A program made the translations under genes and the position numbers. Positions 33,539 to 42,878 of a DNA stretch of 64,000 nt are shown here, in pieces; position 1 is the stretch's first letter, and every line of letters starts with the position of its first letter. Under the pieces are notes generated by a model. The model was given only the letters and a program-made list of their open reading frames with translations, made no database searches and was not told where the DNA came from. This DNA is from Candidatus Falkowbacteria bacterium. Lineage in GTDB: Bacteria; Patescibacteriota; Patescibacteriia; Patescibacteriales; Patescibacteriaceae. Location of the stretch: positions 620,001 to 684,000 of the forward strand of contig CP065010.1 of assembly GCA_016699775.1 (NCBI GenBank). Direction: 5' to 3'.

Positions 33539-35452
33539 TTATTTAGGAGCTGATTCAGACTTATATACAGGTCCTGCCTCAGCTTTTTTTGCTTCTTCAA
33601 TTTCAAGTAATTGTTTTGGATCAGAAGTAATTAACTGATCTTCAACATACGACGCCACGATTTTTATTGCCGCGTGCTTATTACCAGCAAAGAAAATACC
33701 TTCACCAACTCCACATTCTAGCAATAGATACTTTTCACTTTCGGTTAAGATAAAGGTTTTTTGAACAAGTTCAATAGCGGCCGAAGACTGCTTTAACAAA
33801 ATTTGCATTGACGAGTTAGTTACAATCGCCTGGCCATACGGCGAGCGTAAAAAGTCATTAACGTCCTGAGTGATAGTCGTAACACCCAGATAATACTTAC
33901 GACAACGTTTTACCAAAGCAAAGATAAATTTAGCACTATCCTCATGTTGCATTAACCACCAGGCTTCATCAATAACTAAAATTCGTTTACGAACTTCACT
34001 GCGAACAACATTCCAAATATAATTAACAACAGTATAAATTGACATTGGACGAAGCTCATCTTCCAAATCACGAACTGAAAAACAAACCAACTGATTATCC
34101 ATTTGGACATTTGATGGATTATTGAACAAACTGGCAAAGGTTCCTTCAGTATACTTTTGTAATCGTGTCGCTAAATCGGCTCCGCCTTCCATACCTTCCA
34201 AAATATCCTGAAAGTCTTTCATGATTGGCGGTTCAATATTGGATAAATCAGCATCAGGCGTAATATCTTTTCGAGCATAGGTTTCCAATAAAGCTCGATC
34301 AACAATTGAATCTTCTTCGTACGTTAAATTACCAATCATTAAACGAACCAAACCTTTAAGCGTAATAACTGCACTACGAATAATATCTTCTGTTTTAGTT
34401 TGATCACCAGTGGCTTTTGGTAAATCAAAAGGATTAATTTTACTTTTACTAGCCAAAGAAATATTTACATAGGTTCCACCAACCGCCTCGGCTAAATGCT
34501 TATACTCATACTCAGGGTCAATGACAATTACTTCAGTTCCCATCATTAAACTACGTAAAATTTCTAATTTTATAGCATAACTTTTTCCCGCTCCAGACGT
34601 TGCAAACACAACGCTATTGGCATTTTGCAAACTAAAGCGATCAAATAAAATTAAACTATTATTGTGTCTATTAATACCATATAAAATTCCATTATCACTC
34701 GTTAATTCGCTGGATACAAATGGGAAAGATGAGGCGATTGGTGATGAATTCATGTTAAAAGCAATATACATTTCATCATTGTTCAAGGGGAGAGTTGAGT
34801 TAAAACCTTGTTCTGCTTGATAGAAAACTCTTTTTGAAAATACCAATCTTGATCCAAGTATATCTTCTATAGTATCTGAAGTTCTATCAAGCTCTGCCAT
34901 ATCATCAGCATAAAAAGTAATATATAAAGCAAATTGGAAAAACTTTTCTGTGCCTTGGGTTAATGAGTCACGTAAACCTTCAATATCAGCTACGGCAGTT
35001 TCGCGAATTGGATCACGAGGAGCTCCCTTTTCAGTATCAGCAGCGATCTGCGCTTCCAGGGCACCAACTTTATTTTTTAATTGTTTTAAGATAATGCCAC
35101 TCTTTACTGGATAGAAAAACATGGCGATATCAAAGGTTGTATTTAAATTAATTATTGGCGCAAACCACCCAACACTAATATAGCGAGGATAAGAAATAAC
35201 AAAAATAGTTCGTAAGAATTTTCCACCCAATTTCAAATAATGAGGATTGACTTCAAAGCTTTCAGGAGCAATTAGTTCAATAATAGAAAGCAGTCCCCGA
35301 CGAAAAGTTTTTTCTTCGGTAACTAATTCTTCGGCTGTTTGAGCTTCTTTATCAAAATGCTCAAGCTCAACAAACGGCGTTTCTTCATCACCGGACTTAT
35401 CAGCGACTTCAGGAGGAACTTTTTTCTTAAATATTTCAGAAAATTTTACCAT
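33539..35452 (-). CDS. VirB4-like T4SS ATPase
   Basis: The start at 35452 (MVKFSEIFKKKVPPEV) is preferred; the longer frame overlaps the upstream gene by 14 residues. The Walker A is ATSGAGKSYAIKLEILRS, Walker B is VIVIDPEYEYKHL, and further motifs are RILVIDEAWWLM and GVTTITQDVNDFL. The 637-residue size fits a VirB4 lacking its N-terminal third, which is encoded by the preceding gene. It energises assembly of the T4SS-like machine at the inner membrane. The start is one nt after the stop of 35454-36128. Confidence 0.92.
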   Translation of the reverse strand: MVKFSEIFKKKVPPEVADKSGDEETPFVELEHFDKEAQTAEELVTEEKTFRRGLLSIIELIAPESFEVNPHYLKLGGKFLRTIFVISYPRYISVGWFAPIINLNTTFDIAMFFYPVKSGIILKQLKNKVGALEAQIAADTEKGAPRDPIRETAVADIEGLRDSLTQGTEKFFQFALYITFYADDMAELDRTSDTIEDILGSRLVFSKRVFYQAEQGFNSTLPLNNDEMYIAFNMNSSPIASSFPFVSSELTSDNGILYGINRHNNSLILFDRFSLQNANSVVFATSGAGKSYAIKLEILRSLMMGTEVIVIDPEYEYKHLAEAVGGTYVNISLASKSKINPFDLPKATGDQTKTEDIIRSAVITLKGLVRLMIGNLTYEEDSIVDRALLETYARKDITPDADLSNIEPPIMKDFQDILEGMEGGADLATRLQKYTEGTFASLFNNPSNVQMDNQLVCFSVRDLEDELRPMSIYTVVNYIWNVVRSEVRKRILVIDEAWWLMQHEDSAKFIFALVKRCRKYYLGVTTITQDVNDFLRSPYGQAIVTNSSMQILLKQSSAAIELVQKTFILTESEKYLLLECGVGEGIFFAGNKHAAIKIVASYVEDQLITSDPKQLLEIEEAKKAEAGPVYKSESAPK

Positions 35453-35453
35453 A

Positions 35454-36128
35454 CTATTGATTATCTTCAAGTCGCAATTGATCAACTGGACCAATTTTTT
35501 GGTTGACAGAAGTTACAGGATTATAGGTATTATAATATAACTCAATTAAACTTTGGGTATCAAGTTCAATGGTGTTTAGACCAATTGAATCAAGACCAGA
35601 AGTTACATTATCCAGACGTCGTTGTAATTCTTGACGTAAACTTTTAAAATTATCTTCCTTCATTTTTATTAACGAAGCAGGGCTAAATGTTTCTGTTAGG
35701 CGAGGCAAGAACCCCTTTTTCTTGTCGGAGAGTGGGTTATAGGGCACAACAACATAAAACCGCTTATTCATAATTTTACTCAAAGAAATCAACTCTTTAA
35801 TATAGCTAATATACTCCTTAATTTGCATTCTCAAAAGTTCATTAGTTTGTTCTTTTTCTTTCTGGCCAAGACTATTTAAATAATTTTCAATATTTAATTC
35901 TCGAGATTGGATAACAATTTGGAGAGGAAAATTAATATTATTTAAAAAACTAACATAGGCCGAAACAATTGAACTTTGTTCGTCCTCATTTTTTAGAGCA
36001 AAATTAATACTTGAGACAAGGATAACTGCCCGTAGACTACCATCCTTCATAATCACTGTATCCTGACGAATACCAGCAATATCAAGGTAATGCAAGGTTG
36101 AAGGTCGTGTATTTTTTGGGCCGGACAT
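35454..36128 (-). CDS. VirB4 N-terminal-like / TraC-like domain protein
   Basis: A 224-residue protein, reading YLDIAGIRQDTVIMKDGSLR and VSSINFALKNEDEQSSIVSA, which matches the N-terminal domain of VirB4/TraC ATPases without the ATPase core. The same split in two adjacent genes recurs in CPR genomes as I recall. The stop overlaps the VirB4 region so closely that the two are translationally linked. It probably forms a complex with the ATPase. Confidence 0.88.
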   Translation of the reverse strand: MSGPKNTRPSTLHYLDIAGIRQDTVIMKDGSLRAVILVSSINFALKNEDEQSSIVSAYVSFLNNINFPLQIVIQSRELNIENYLNSLGQKEKEQTNELLRMQIKEYISYIKELISLSKIMNKRFYVVVPYNPLSDKKKGFLPRLTETFSPASLIKMKEDNFKSLRQELQRRLDNVTSGLDSIGLNTIELDTQSLIELYYNTYNPVTSVNQKIGPVDQLRLEDNQ

Positions 36129-36136
36129 ATTGATAA

Positions 36137-36604
36137 TTAGAAGTTAAAGTCACGTCGATCACGAGTCACCACAACGTCATCATCACTTTCTCCCTGATAT
36201 GAACCTTTCGTATCAACTATTAATGACAACTCACTTAAACGACTGGCAGAATACGTTTGATGAGGGTGTGCAACTTCAACCGGTTTTACTGGCGCATCAA
36301 ACTCAATTGCTCCTACCAGTGTATCATCTTTACGCCAAACACGTAACCGCGGTTTTTTAAAAGTCTGCAGTATATTTAGAACAAAATAATGAAAAGCAGC
36401 TCCATTAATTTTAACAAAGGCAAAGATAATTGCAATTCCAAAAATTACTACACTTATTAAAATAAAAGGTGTTAGGCTAAATATTTTAAAACTTGCAGCG
36501 ATCAGCACCATAGCAACTAATAAAATAACAAACTGTCGCACTGTGATGGCGGCAATAATTTTGTCTTCAATATCTATGAATTGTGGAACAGTAAATTGGA
36601 GCAT
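36137..36604 (-). CDS. PrgI family protein
   Basis: A 155-residue protein. The first 30 residues read MLQFTVPQFIDIEDKIIAAI then TVRQF, followed by two membrane helices (VILLVAMVLIAASFKIFSL and FILISVVIFGIAIIFAFVK). This is the PrgI architecture of Gram-positive T4SS (VirB3-like position). The 50-residue C-terminal tail is polar. Standing directly before the VirB4 pair is the usual order for this gene. Confidence 0.9.
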   Translation of the reverse strand: MLQFTVPQFIDIEDKIIAAITVRQFVILLVAMVLIAASFKIFSLTPFILISVVIFGIAIIFAFVKINGAAFHYFVLNILQTFKKPRLRVWRKDDTLVGAIEFDAPVKPVEVAHPHQTYSASRLSELSLIVDTKGSYQGESDDDVVVTRDRRDFNF

Positions 36605-36609
36605 ATTTG

Positions 36610-36658
36610 CGATGTCATCCCGGACAAACGAACGAAGTGAGCGCGATCCGGGATCTGG
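36610..36658. repeat. REP-like palindrome variant
   Basis: ATGTCATCCCGGA ... TCCGGGATCT around a centre of GAACGAAGTGAGCG, a variant stem of the same family, upstream of the PrgI gene. Confidence 0.6.
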
Positions 36659-36682
36659 TTTTATGTAATCAAATAATGCATA

Positions 36683-37999
36683 TTAAAACTTCAAACTTTT
36701 ATTTAATGAAATAATAGCTGATAGTTCTTCTGGTTTTAGAAAATCTTTATCTTTTTTTAGTTCACGATCCAGTACGGCACCGAGGGGCAAGTTCTCATTT
36801 AAGCTACGTCGGCAAACAGCTACATACAAACGATTTAAAGGACTCTCATTCCAAGCCACAACCGCCTCAATTTTTTTAGCATAATTTTCATTACCAAGTA
36901 ACTCAATTTTTGACTTTATTTTTTCAACCGCCTTAAGGGCATCCGGGTCTAAGCGACGAAAATTAAGTAGCGTAAAAGATCGTAATTCTTCAACTGGGCT
37001 TAAAGCTTTGGCAGTATATCGAACATCATCCATACGAACTTTTCCGCCTTCACCTGCAACAACATTATTAACCGGAGTTACTGGGGTGGTTATTTTACGC
37101 AATTTAAACTTATCAACTTTCTTTGCTTGTATGGCCTCTTTTACTACTTGACGAGAATCAGTAAGAGGAACTGCGGGTACTGGAATTGGTTGAATTGGCA
37201 TAACAGCAGGCGGTGGAGGCATCAGTTCGTGATCAACATCTAATAGTTGAGATTTTGCAGCGACCGGTCTTGCGGGAATATTCTTTAATTTACCCTGATC
37301 ACGAAGTGAGGTTGTTAAATCATAGGCTTCTGTGGCTACCGTAGCTATAATATCTTCTGGTAGTTTAATTTTTTGAGGCGGGCTCTCAACTTTCTTTGAT
37401 TCAGTTTTAATAAAATTATTAGCAATGATTAATGTTCGTTCGGCAGCGTCCTTACTCAAGGCTACACCACCAAGTTCAGAAGCTTTCGTTAAGGCTTCCA
37501 TGGTAGCAAGCTTGTCACGACTACCACGTAAATAAGTTTTTACTACCTGACGAAACTTTCCAGCGGTTAGTTTTTCTGAAAAATTTAGACGACTTTGCTT
37601 TACTATTTCCTCAACAAAACCATCAATTGCATCATCAAATTCCGAGGCTGTTAAATCTTGCTTTGATTTGCGAACTTCAGCTTCATCAGCTTCTGAAAAG
37701 ACTAATTTTGCACCACTATCTTCACCAAGAATATAATCAATCACATCAGCAAATACTCCCCTTCGTAATCGCAGGTCAAGATTTTTAGCTGCCTCAGCAC
37801 TTAAACCAAGTTCATTGATCAAATATGCAATTAGAGCATCAAACTTAATCTCACCAACCATTATCTTCATAACGGTTGATGCTAAATTTACTTTATACTG
37901 CTTACTCAAATCATCAATTAAGGCCATAACTGATGGGTCATTAATTTTTGACTGAATATTTTTTGGCAGTTTGCTGAATTTTGTGAGATACGTAAGCAT
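36683..37999 (-). CDS. Unknown protein of the T4SS-like operon (438 aa), paralogue of 38095 gene
   Basis: A soluble, largely helical protein. The N-terminal 90 residues contain LIDDLSKQYKVNLASTVMKI then MVGEIKFDALIAYLINELGL, a domain that is also in the gene at 38095-39291 (ALESAYDINLAPLIINFAIG, ELELDGIADYIETEY). A Pro-rich segment near residues 265-280 separates it from a C-terminal helical part ending SLRRNENLPLGAVLDRELKK. No signal or membrane span is visible. It lies within the T4SS-like operon and probably has a cytoplasmic assembly role. Confidence 0.8.
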   Translation of the reverse strand: MLTYLTKFSKLPKNIQSKINDPSVMALIDDLSKQYKVNLASTVMKIMVGEIKFDALIAYLINELGLSAEAAKNLDLRLRRGVFADVIDYILGEDSGAKLVFSEADEAEVRKSKQDLTASEFDDAIDGFVEEIVKQSRLNFSEKLTAGKFRQVVKTYLRGSRDKLATMEALTKASELGGVALSKDAAERTLIIANNFIKTESKKVESPPQKIKLPEDIIATVATEAYDLTTSLRDQGKLKNIPARPVAAKSQLLDVDHELMPPPPAVMPIQPIPVPAVPLTDSRQVVKEAIQAKKVDKFKLRKITTPVTPVNNVVAGEGGKVRMDDVRYTAKALSPVEELRSFTLLNFRRLDPDALKAVEKIKSKIELLGNENYAKKIEAVVAWNESPLNRLYVAVCRRSLNENLPLGAVLDRELKKDKDFLKPEELSAIISLNKSLKF

Positions 38000-38094
38000 A
38001 ACTAAAAAGTAGAAAGTTCAAAATGTTATAAAGTTATAAGGTATTATTACAGAGATTCTTAGTACAATACAAAAAGTAATCAACAAAATATATC

Positions 38095-39291
38095 CTACAC
38101 CTTCTCAAGTTTCTTTATTTCCTCTTCAATAGCCTCGCGTTCCAAACTATGTGGAGGATATTGCAGAAGCATATTTTTGAGATTCAGTAATTCATCTGAT
38201 TCATTACTTATAGTTTCAACTGGAGATCTGGAAACTACTTGCCTTGGCGGTTGTGACTGTTGAGGTGATGGTCTAGGCGTTGGCTTTGCCAGCGGAGTAA
38301 TAGGCTTTTTTACTGGAGTTGGAGTTGAAATAATTGTTTTTGGAGTTGATACTACTCGTGGTGGTTTTGCTATCACCTGCTCTTGTCGTTTTTGGGCAGT
38401 TTCTCCGGCTGGTTTGGTTGCTACTGGCTTAAAAGATTCTGAAAAAGAGGTTTGTCGTTCAGCAACTTCACTAACTTCTTCTCTCGTATTTATTATTTCA
38501 TCTGGCATTACTTCTTCTGTAACTTCCTCGTCAACGGGGATAATTTCCCAACCTTCGCCATCATCAGAGGGCATACTATCAGGGAAAAACTTGATATTAA
38601 TGTAAGTTTTTAGAACCTTAGCTAACAACTCTCTTTCGCCTGGAGTTAGATTTTTTGCATTATTAGAATTTATCAAAAAAGCAGACTGACTCATGCTGTC
38701 ATAGGTTTGACTTCCATATTGTGTGATAAAATCTTTAATCCAGTTATTGATAGATGGGTTAACCAATTGACCGTTGATACTAATAGGGACACTTGTTATA
38801 GGTTCTATATTATCATATATCGCTTGCTCTAATTTACTCTTAAAATTCAATTCACGGGCCAAAATAAAAAGCAGTCTTTGGTTAATTACGTCAGTAATTA
38901 TTGCTGGTCTTAATATTTCTGCCCTTAAGTTACTTTGAAACATTTTGACAACATAACTCTTCTCTTGCTCTAACGTCATCTCTTTATTTGGAGATGCATT
39001 AATGAAATTTACTCTCTCCAGTAAAGGCTTTAAAATTGTTTCTTCAATTTCTCGACTTAAACCACGAGCTTTAACCTTTTCAAATTGATACTCAGTTTCA
39101 ATATAATCAGCAATACCATCAAGCTCTAGCTCACCAATAGCAAAATTAATAATTAATGGTGCAAGATTAATATCATATGCACTTTCTAAGGCACGTAGTG
39201 GCTTGATAACTTCAGGAGCTGAGCAAGAGAGTCTTAACTCTCTTGGGAAGTCATTATTAAATTTTTCAATCGCTTCTTCAATAATAAGCAT
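38095..39291 (-). CDS. Unknown protein of the T4SS-like operon (398 aa), paralogue of 36683 gene
   Basis: The N-terminal 200 residues are helical and share a domain with the neighbouring gene. From about residue 265 a low-complexity Pro/Thr/Lys-rich linker (KPITPLAKPTPRPSPQQSQP) leads to a short C-terminal helix, LLQYPPHSLEREAIEEEIKK. I do not recognise the family. The shared domain and adjacency imply a local duplication. It is co-transcribed between the VirB6-like protein and the paralogue. Confidence 0.8.
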   Translation of the reverse strand: MLIIEEAIEKFNNDFPRELRLSCSAPEVIKPLRALESAYDINLAPLIINFAIGELELDGIADYIETEYQFEKVKARGLSREIEETILKPLLERVNFINASPNKEMTLEQEKSYVVKMFQSNLRAEILRPAIITDVINQRLLFILARELNFKSKLEQAIYDNIEPITSVPISINGQLVNPSINNWIKDFITQYGSQTYDSMSQSAFLINSNNAKNLTPGERELLAKVLKTYINIKFFPDSMPSDDGEGWEIIPVDEEVTEEVMPDEIINTREEVSEVAERQTSFSESFKPVATKPAGETAQKRQEQVIAKPPRVVSTPKTIISTPTPVKKPITPLAKPTPRPSPQQSQPPRQVVSRSPVETISNESDELLNLKNMLLQYPPHSLEREAIEEEIKKLEKV

Positions 39292-39311
39292 AATAATATT
39301 TAATGATCAGG

Positions 39312-42041
39312 TTATGACTTCTTTGAATCTTGGCTTTTAGGTTTTTTAGGCTCTTCTTCTTCATCGTCATTATGACCTCCTTTTCCCTTGGTAAAATCAT
39401 CAACTTTTTTACCAGTATCAATTTTATCTAAACTTTCTATATAAACAGTGAAATTCGATTTTGAACCTGGATTATCACGAAGGAAGACTCCTAACCCCTC
39501 TTTCATACCTTGTATAACCTTTTTCTCAGAGTCTGTTGGTCCATCACCTCTAGCACTGATTACTCTAAGTTCTTCGTTTATTTGCTCAAGTTTTTCGTTT
39601 GCTTCTGAATCACCCTTTGCGAGCATCTTCCAAACACGAGTAGTGGTTTCATCTAAACCACGGGCTCCTCGAGTAAATGATGATTTACCTAAGTCTCTTA
39701 GTTTCTTAAAGCCAATAGCAGAGAAAATTTCCGCTGCATGTCTCATTGCTTCAAGTCCTTTTTTAATCGCAGCATTTGTTAACTCTAGAGGATCATATTG
39801 CTCTAAAGCATTACCTGCTTTATCAGTTAATTTTGTTACAGTGCTAGGAGAGGTATCAATTGGCATGGCATCTTTGTGGTGTTCATTAATTTCTTTGGTT
39901 TTTTCCTGATGTTCTTTCTCAATCTCCTCGGCTTTTTTATCATGAGCAGTATTTACTTTTTTAGTCTCTGACTCAACCATGGCTGGAGAAGATGCATACG
40001 CACGACGTATGTCTTCAAGGGATTCATCTCTTTCTTTTTTATTATCATTAAGTTTTCTTTCTTTTTCCTGATCAGCTGTCTCTATTTCAGCATCCCTGCC
40101 CCGGGTTTTCTTGGCAGCTCGATGATAGTCTCGTGCCAAATTAATTTTATCTTGATATGCTAAATTAATTTTTGATTCAGCATCCTTGCCGTCAACGCCA
40201 TATTTATTATAAGCTTCTTCAACGCCTGCGTCATAAACCGTATTTGCTTTATTACGTAAATTGCTATAACGATCTGATATAGAATCAAGTTTTTGCTTGT
40301 GTTCAATACCAAATTGCTTAATTTCACCTTCAGAAGCTCCACGAGCTTTCATGGCAGTACGCTCTTCAAGAAAACGAGCTTTCTGTGCGTCAAGATCAGC
40401 TTGTTCATTTGTATCGTAATTATGTAATTTCTGATCACGTTCTTGTTTTAAAGTAGAAATTTTACTATCTCGTTCTTGACCTAATTTTTTATACGAATTT
40501 GCCTTTTCCTCCTTTGCTTGAGTTTCTAAATCTTTAACAACCGTCGCAGTTTCAATAATATTATCATGTGTTCTTTCTTTTTCAACTTTCTCTTGGTGCT
40601 TAGTAGAAAAATCTTTTAACTTTCCACCCATCCATTTTAATGGTAACAATCCGGTTACCGTTGCTTTTATAATCTCTGCAGGGCTTCCACTCAAAGCAGC
40701 GGCAGTTATTTGACCTCCAAACGAGGCCTTCGCATATTCATCTAATCCTTTCAATCCTTCCTCTTTTATACCAAATTTTTTAAGAATTTTAAGTTTTCTA
40801 TCTCTACCAGCTTCTTTCTGTGTTTTTTGTATATCCTTACCCCATCCTGTAAGAAAATCACCACGTTTCTTTGTTGCTTCGCCCAATACACCATTTGTCA
40901 ATTTGCTTATACGGTCACCAGCCTTACTGGTCAAACTTCCAGTAGCACGTAATCCAACCTGAGCAGTTGACTTTCCAGCACTTTTGGCTAAGTTACCTGT
41001 TTTCTTCAATCCCCACCTATTAACTGCCATTCCCTTGCCAACCGCCTTAGCAGCAACGCCACCTAAATCTTTGGTAATAATAACGCCACCAATTAACATC
41101 CCAATGGAAATAACAAACTTAAGCATCCCCTCTGGAGTTCCAGCTGTAGAAAGTCCAGCTGCAGCCAATTTACCCTGGTGAGCTTTTTCGTTATCAGATC
41201 CGGTAAATGTTACACTAGAAATATTTTTCACATCAACGGTTGCACTAGCAAACGATAACCAAATAAAGAATGCTAAAATTGGCCCCGACACGACATTTTC
41301 CGTAAACTGACTCCACCATTTTGAAGCATATTTTGAAGTATTTGGTAAGGCACCGAGTAGATATGCCAAAGGTGATAGTGTCACTAAGATCCACAGCATC
41401 ACCATACGCATTACTAAAACAAATAAAATTATCACAATGACACCAATAGAGATAATTACATAGCCTAAACCCAAGAGATATGTTCCTGTAATCGAAAGCG
41501 CATTAACATCAGTTGCACCTTCTTTTGATATATTTAATAATTGATTAATTCCGAGCATGTCCGATAGATTACCTCCTCCAATATCTCGAAAGCCATTAAC
41601 AAATGTCAACATTATAACTTGAGCAAAATCGATAATTACTCCACAAATTAATTTTGAGAAATTGATTAGAACTGCCATTAATAGCATTTTTGGTAATAAC
41701 TTTTTCCATGAATAGCCCTCAATATTTAAAACAGTCGCAAAGGCAATTATCAATAAAATCAAAATAAAAAACATGTTACAAACATCTCGTATTATCCTCC
41801 AACCCTGAGTTACTGCTTCCGAAGTTACAAAATCATTATAAGAACTAACCCAAATCAAAAGCTGAATTAATACAACTAAAATTCCTCCACCAATCCAAAT
41901 AAGCATTGAAACAATATGACCTACAACCGAAGCGGTTGCAGTACCAATATTACTTTCTGCACTTACTGAGTTAACAAACAAAAAACAACCAATAAGTAAG
42001 ATGGCTATTAATTTATTTTTATGACTACGAAAAAACTTCAT
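39312..42041 (-). CDS. VirB6/TrbL-like membrane protein with long charged C-terminal tail
   Basis: A 909-residue protein. A signal-like first segment is followed by six or more membrane helices in residues 35-345 (for example LIWIGGGILVVLIQLLIWV and MFFILILLIIAFATVLNI). The sequence MVMLWILVTLSPLAYLLGAL is the typical VirB6/TrbL core. The remaining ~500 residues are highly charged, with predicted coiled coils (KEEKANSYKKLGQERDSKIS, ERKLNDNKKERDESLED). The tail is probably cytoplasmic and much longer than in classical VirB6. It should form the inner-membrane channel of the T4SS-like system. Confidence 0.82.
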   Translation of the reverse strand: MKFFRSHKNKLIAILLIGCFLFVNSVSAESNIGTATASVVGHIVSMLIWIGGGILVVLIQLLIWVSSYNDFVTSEAVTQGWRIIRDVCNMFFILILLIIAFATVLNIEGYSWKKLLPKMLLMAVLINFSKLICGVIIDFAQVIMLTFVNGFRDIGGGNLSDMLGINQLLNISKEGATDVNALSITGTYLLGLGYVIISIGVIVIILFVLVMRMVMLWILVTLSPLAYLLGALPNTSKYASKWWSQFTENVVSGPILAFFIWLSFASATVDVKNISSVTFTGSDNEKAHQGKLAAAGLSTAGTPEGMLKFVISIGMLIGGVIITKDLGGVAAKAVGKGMAVNRWGLKKTGNLAKSAGKSTAQVGLRATGSLTSKAGDRISKLTNGVLGEATKKRGDFLTGWGKDIQKTQKEAGRDRKLKILKKFGIKEEGLKGLDEYAKASFGGQITAAALSGSPAEIIKATVTGLLPLKWMGGKLKDFSTKHQEKVEKERTHDNIIETATVVKDLETQAKEEKANSYKKLGQERDSKISTLKQERDQKLHNYDTNEQADLDAQKARFLEERTAMKARGASEGEIKQFGIEHKQKLDSISDRYSNLRNKANTVYDAGVEEAYNKYGVDGKDAESKINLAYQDKINLARDYHRAAKKTRGRDAEIETADQEKERKLNDNKKERDESLEDIRRAYASSPAMVESETKKVNTAHDKKAEEIEKEHQEKTKEINEHHKDAMPIDTSPSTVTKLTDKAGNALEQYDPLELTNAAIKKGLEAMRHAAEIFSAIGFKKLRDLGKSSFTRGARGLDETTTRVWKMLAKGDSEANEKLEQINEELRVISARGDGPTDSEKKVIQGMKEGLGVFLRDNPGSKSNFTVYIESLDKIDTGKKVDDFTKGKGGHNDDEEEEPKKPKSQDSKKS

Positions 42042-42050
42042 GTAATATAT

Positions 42051-42737
42051 TTATAGTAATGCCTTTACGGCCTCCCAAAAAAAACCGAAGCCAAGATCAA
42101 TTGCAGTCGTCGGGTCATTAATAACCATAATAACTAAAATAATAGGGACTAAGGCTAAGAGAATCAAAGCTGCCACTAATAAATCCAAAATGATTACTAA
42201 CATTTTCTCCACCAATCCAAGACCAGATACCGGCAGACCCAAGATTGACTCCATCGCCGGTCCACCTCCTTCATTACCACCCTTGCCAACCTTTGGTAAC
42301 CATTCTTTCCCCAAATCACAAAAAAATTTATCTCCCATAACCATATTCAGAAACCAGTGAACATTAATCCAAATTAATGTTGCACCCCAGCTATCAATCA
42401 AATTTAACCAAGCTTGTTGAAGCATTTTACTAGTAGCTTGCTGGATTGGAGCTGCTGCTAATTCAGTTGCTTGCTCTCCAAGTCCACTATTCTTTACATT
42501 TTTAGCATCCTGACGAGCTTGGCGATATAAATTTGATATCGCACCTGCACGTTTAGAAGCTGAATCTTTATAAGGTCGATCCGTAAAAGCCTGGCCAAAA
42601 TCCTTCCAACTATTCCTGACAAGTGCTTGATCATTATTCGCCAAACGGGCTTGTAGCTGTTTTTGACGTAGCATATCACTTACATTAAAATCACTTTGCT
42701 TAACTTGATCAAAGGTTAGTCTTTTTGATTCAGCCAT
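42051..42737 (-). CDS. Membrane protein heading the T4SS-like operon (228 aa)
   Basis: The polar N-terminal half (residues 1-95) includes RRQKQLQARLANNDQALVRN-like basic repeats (in fact RQKQLQARLANNDQALVRNS). Hydrophobic segments follow at about residues 112-132 and 178-215 (MLVIILDLLVAALILLALVP). The family is unknown to me. It begins the operon, with TATAAT and a TATACC-rich upstream region at about 42760. Confidence 0.75.
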   Translation of the reverse strand: MAESKRLTFDQVKQSDFNVSDMLRQKQLQARLANNDQALVRNSWKDFGQAFTDRPYKDSASKRAGAISNLYRQARQDAKNVKNSGLGEQATELAAAPIQQATSKMLQQAWLNLIDSWGATLIWINVHWFLNMVMGDKFFCDLGKEWLPKVGKGGNEGGGPAMESILGLPVSGLGLVEKMLVIILDLLVAALILLALVPIILVIMVINDPTTAIDLGFGFFWEAVKALL

Positions 42738-42806
42738 ATGTAAAATTTGTCTTTATTATACCATAATCTTATCCGAAAGACCAAGTATTTTTACTACAAA
42801 ACCAAC

Positions 42807-42843
42807 AAAAAAATCCAAACTGGAAATATTCCAATATGGATTT
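42807..42843 (-). terminator. Terminator of lysS
   Basis: On the minus strand AATCCA-TATTGGAA and TTCCAGTTTGGATT form a stem followed by TTTTTTTG, just downstream of the lysS stop. Confidence 0.75.
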
Positions 42844-42878
42844 AATAAAACGTCTAAATAAAACTACAAAATCAGCCC

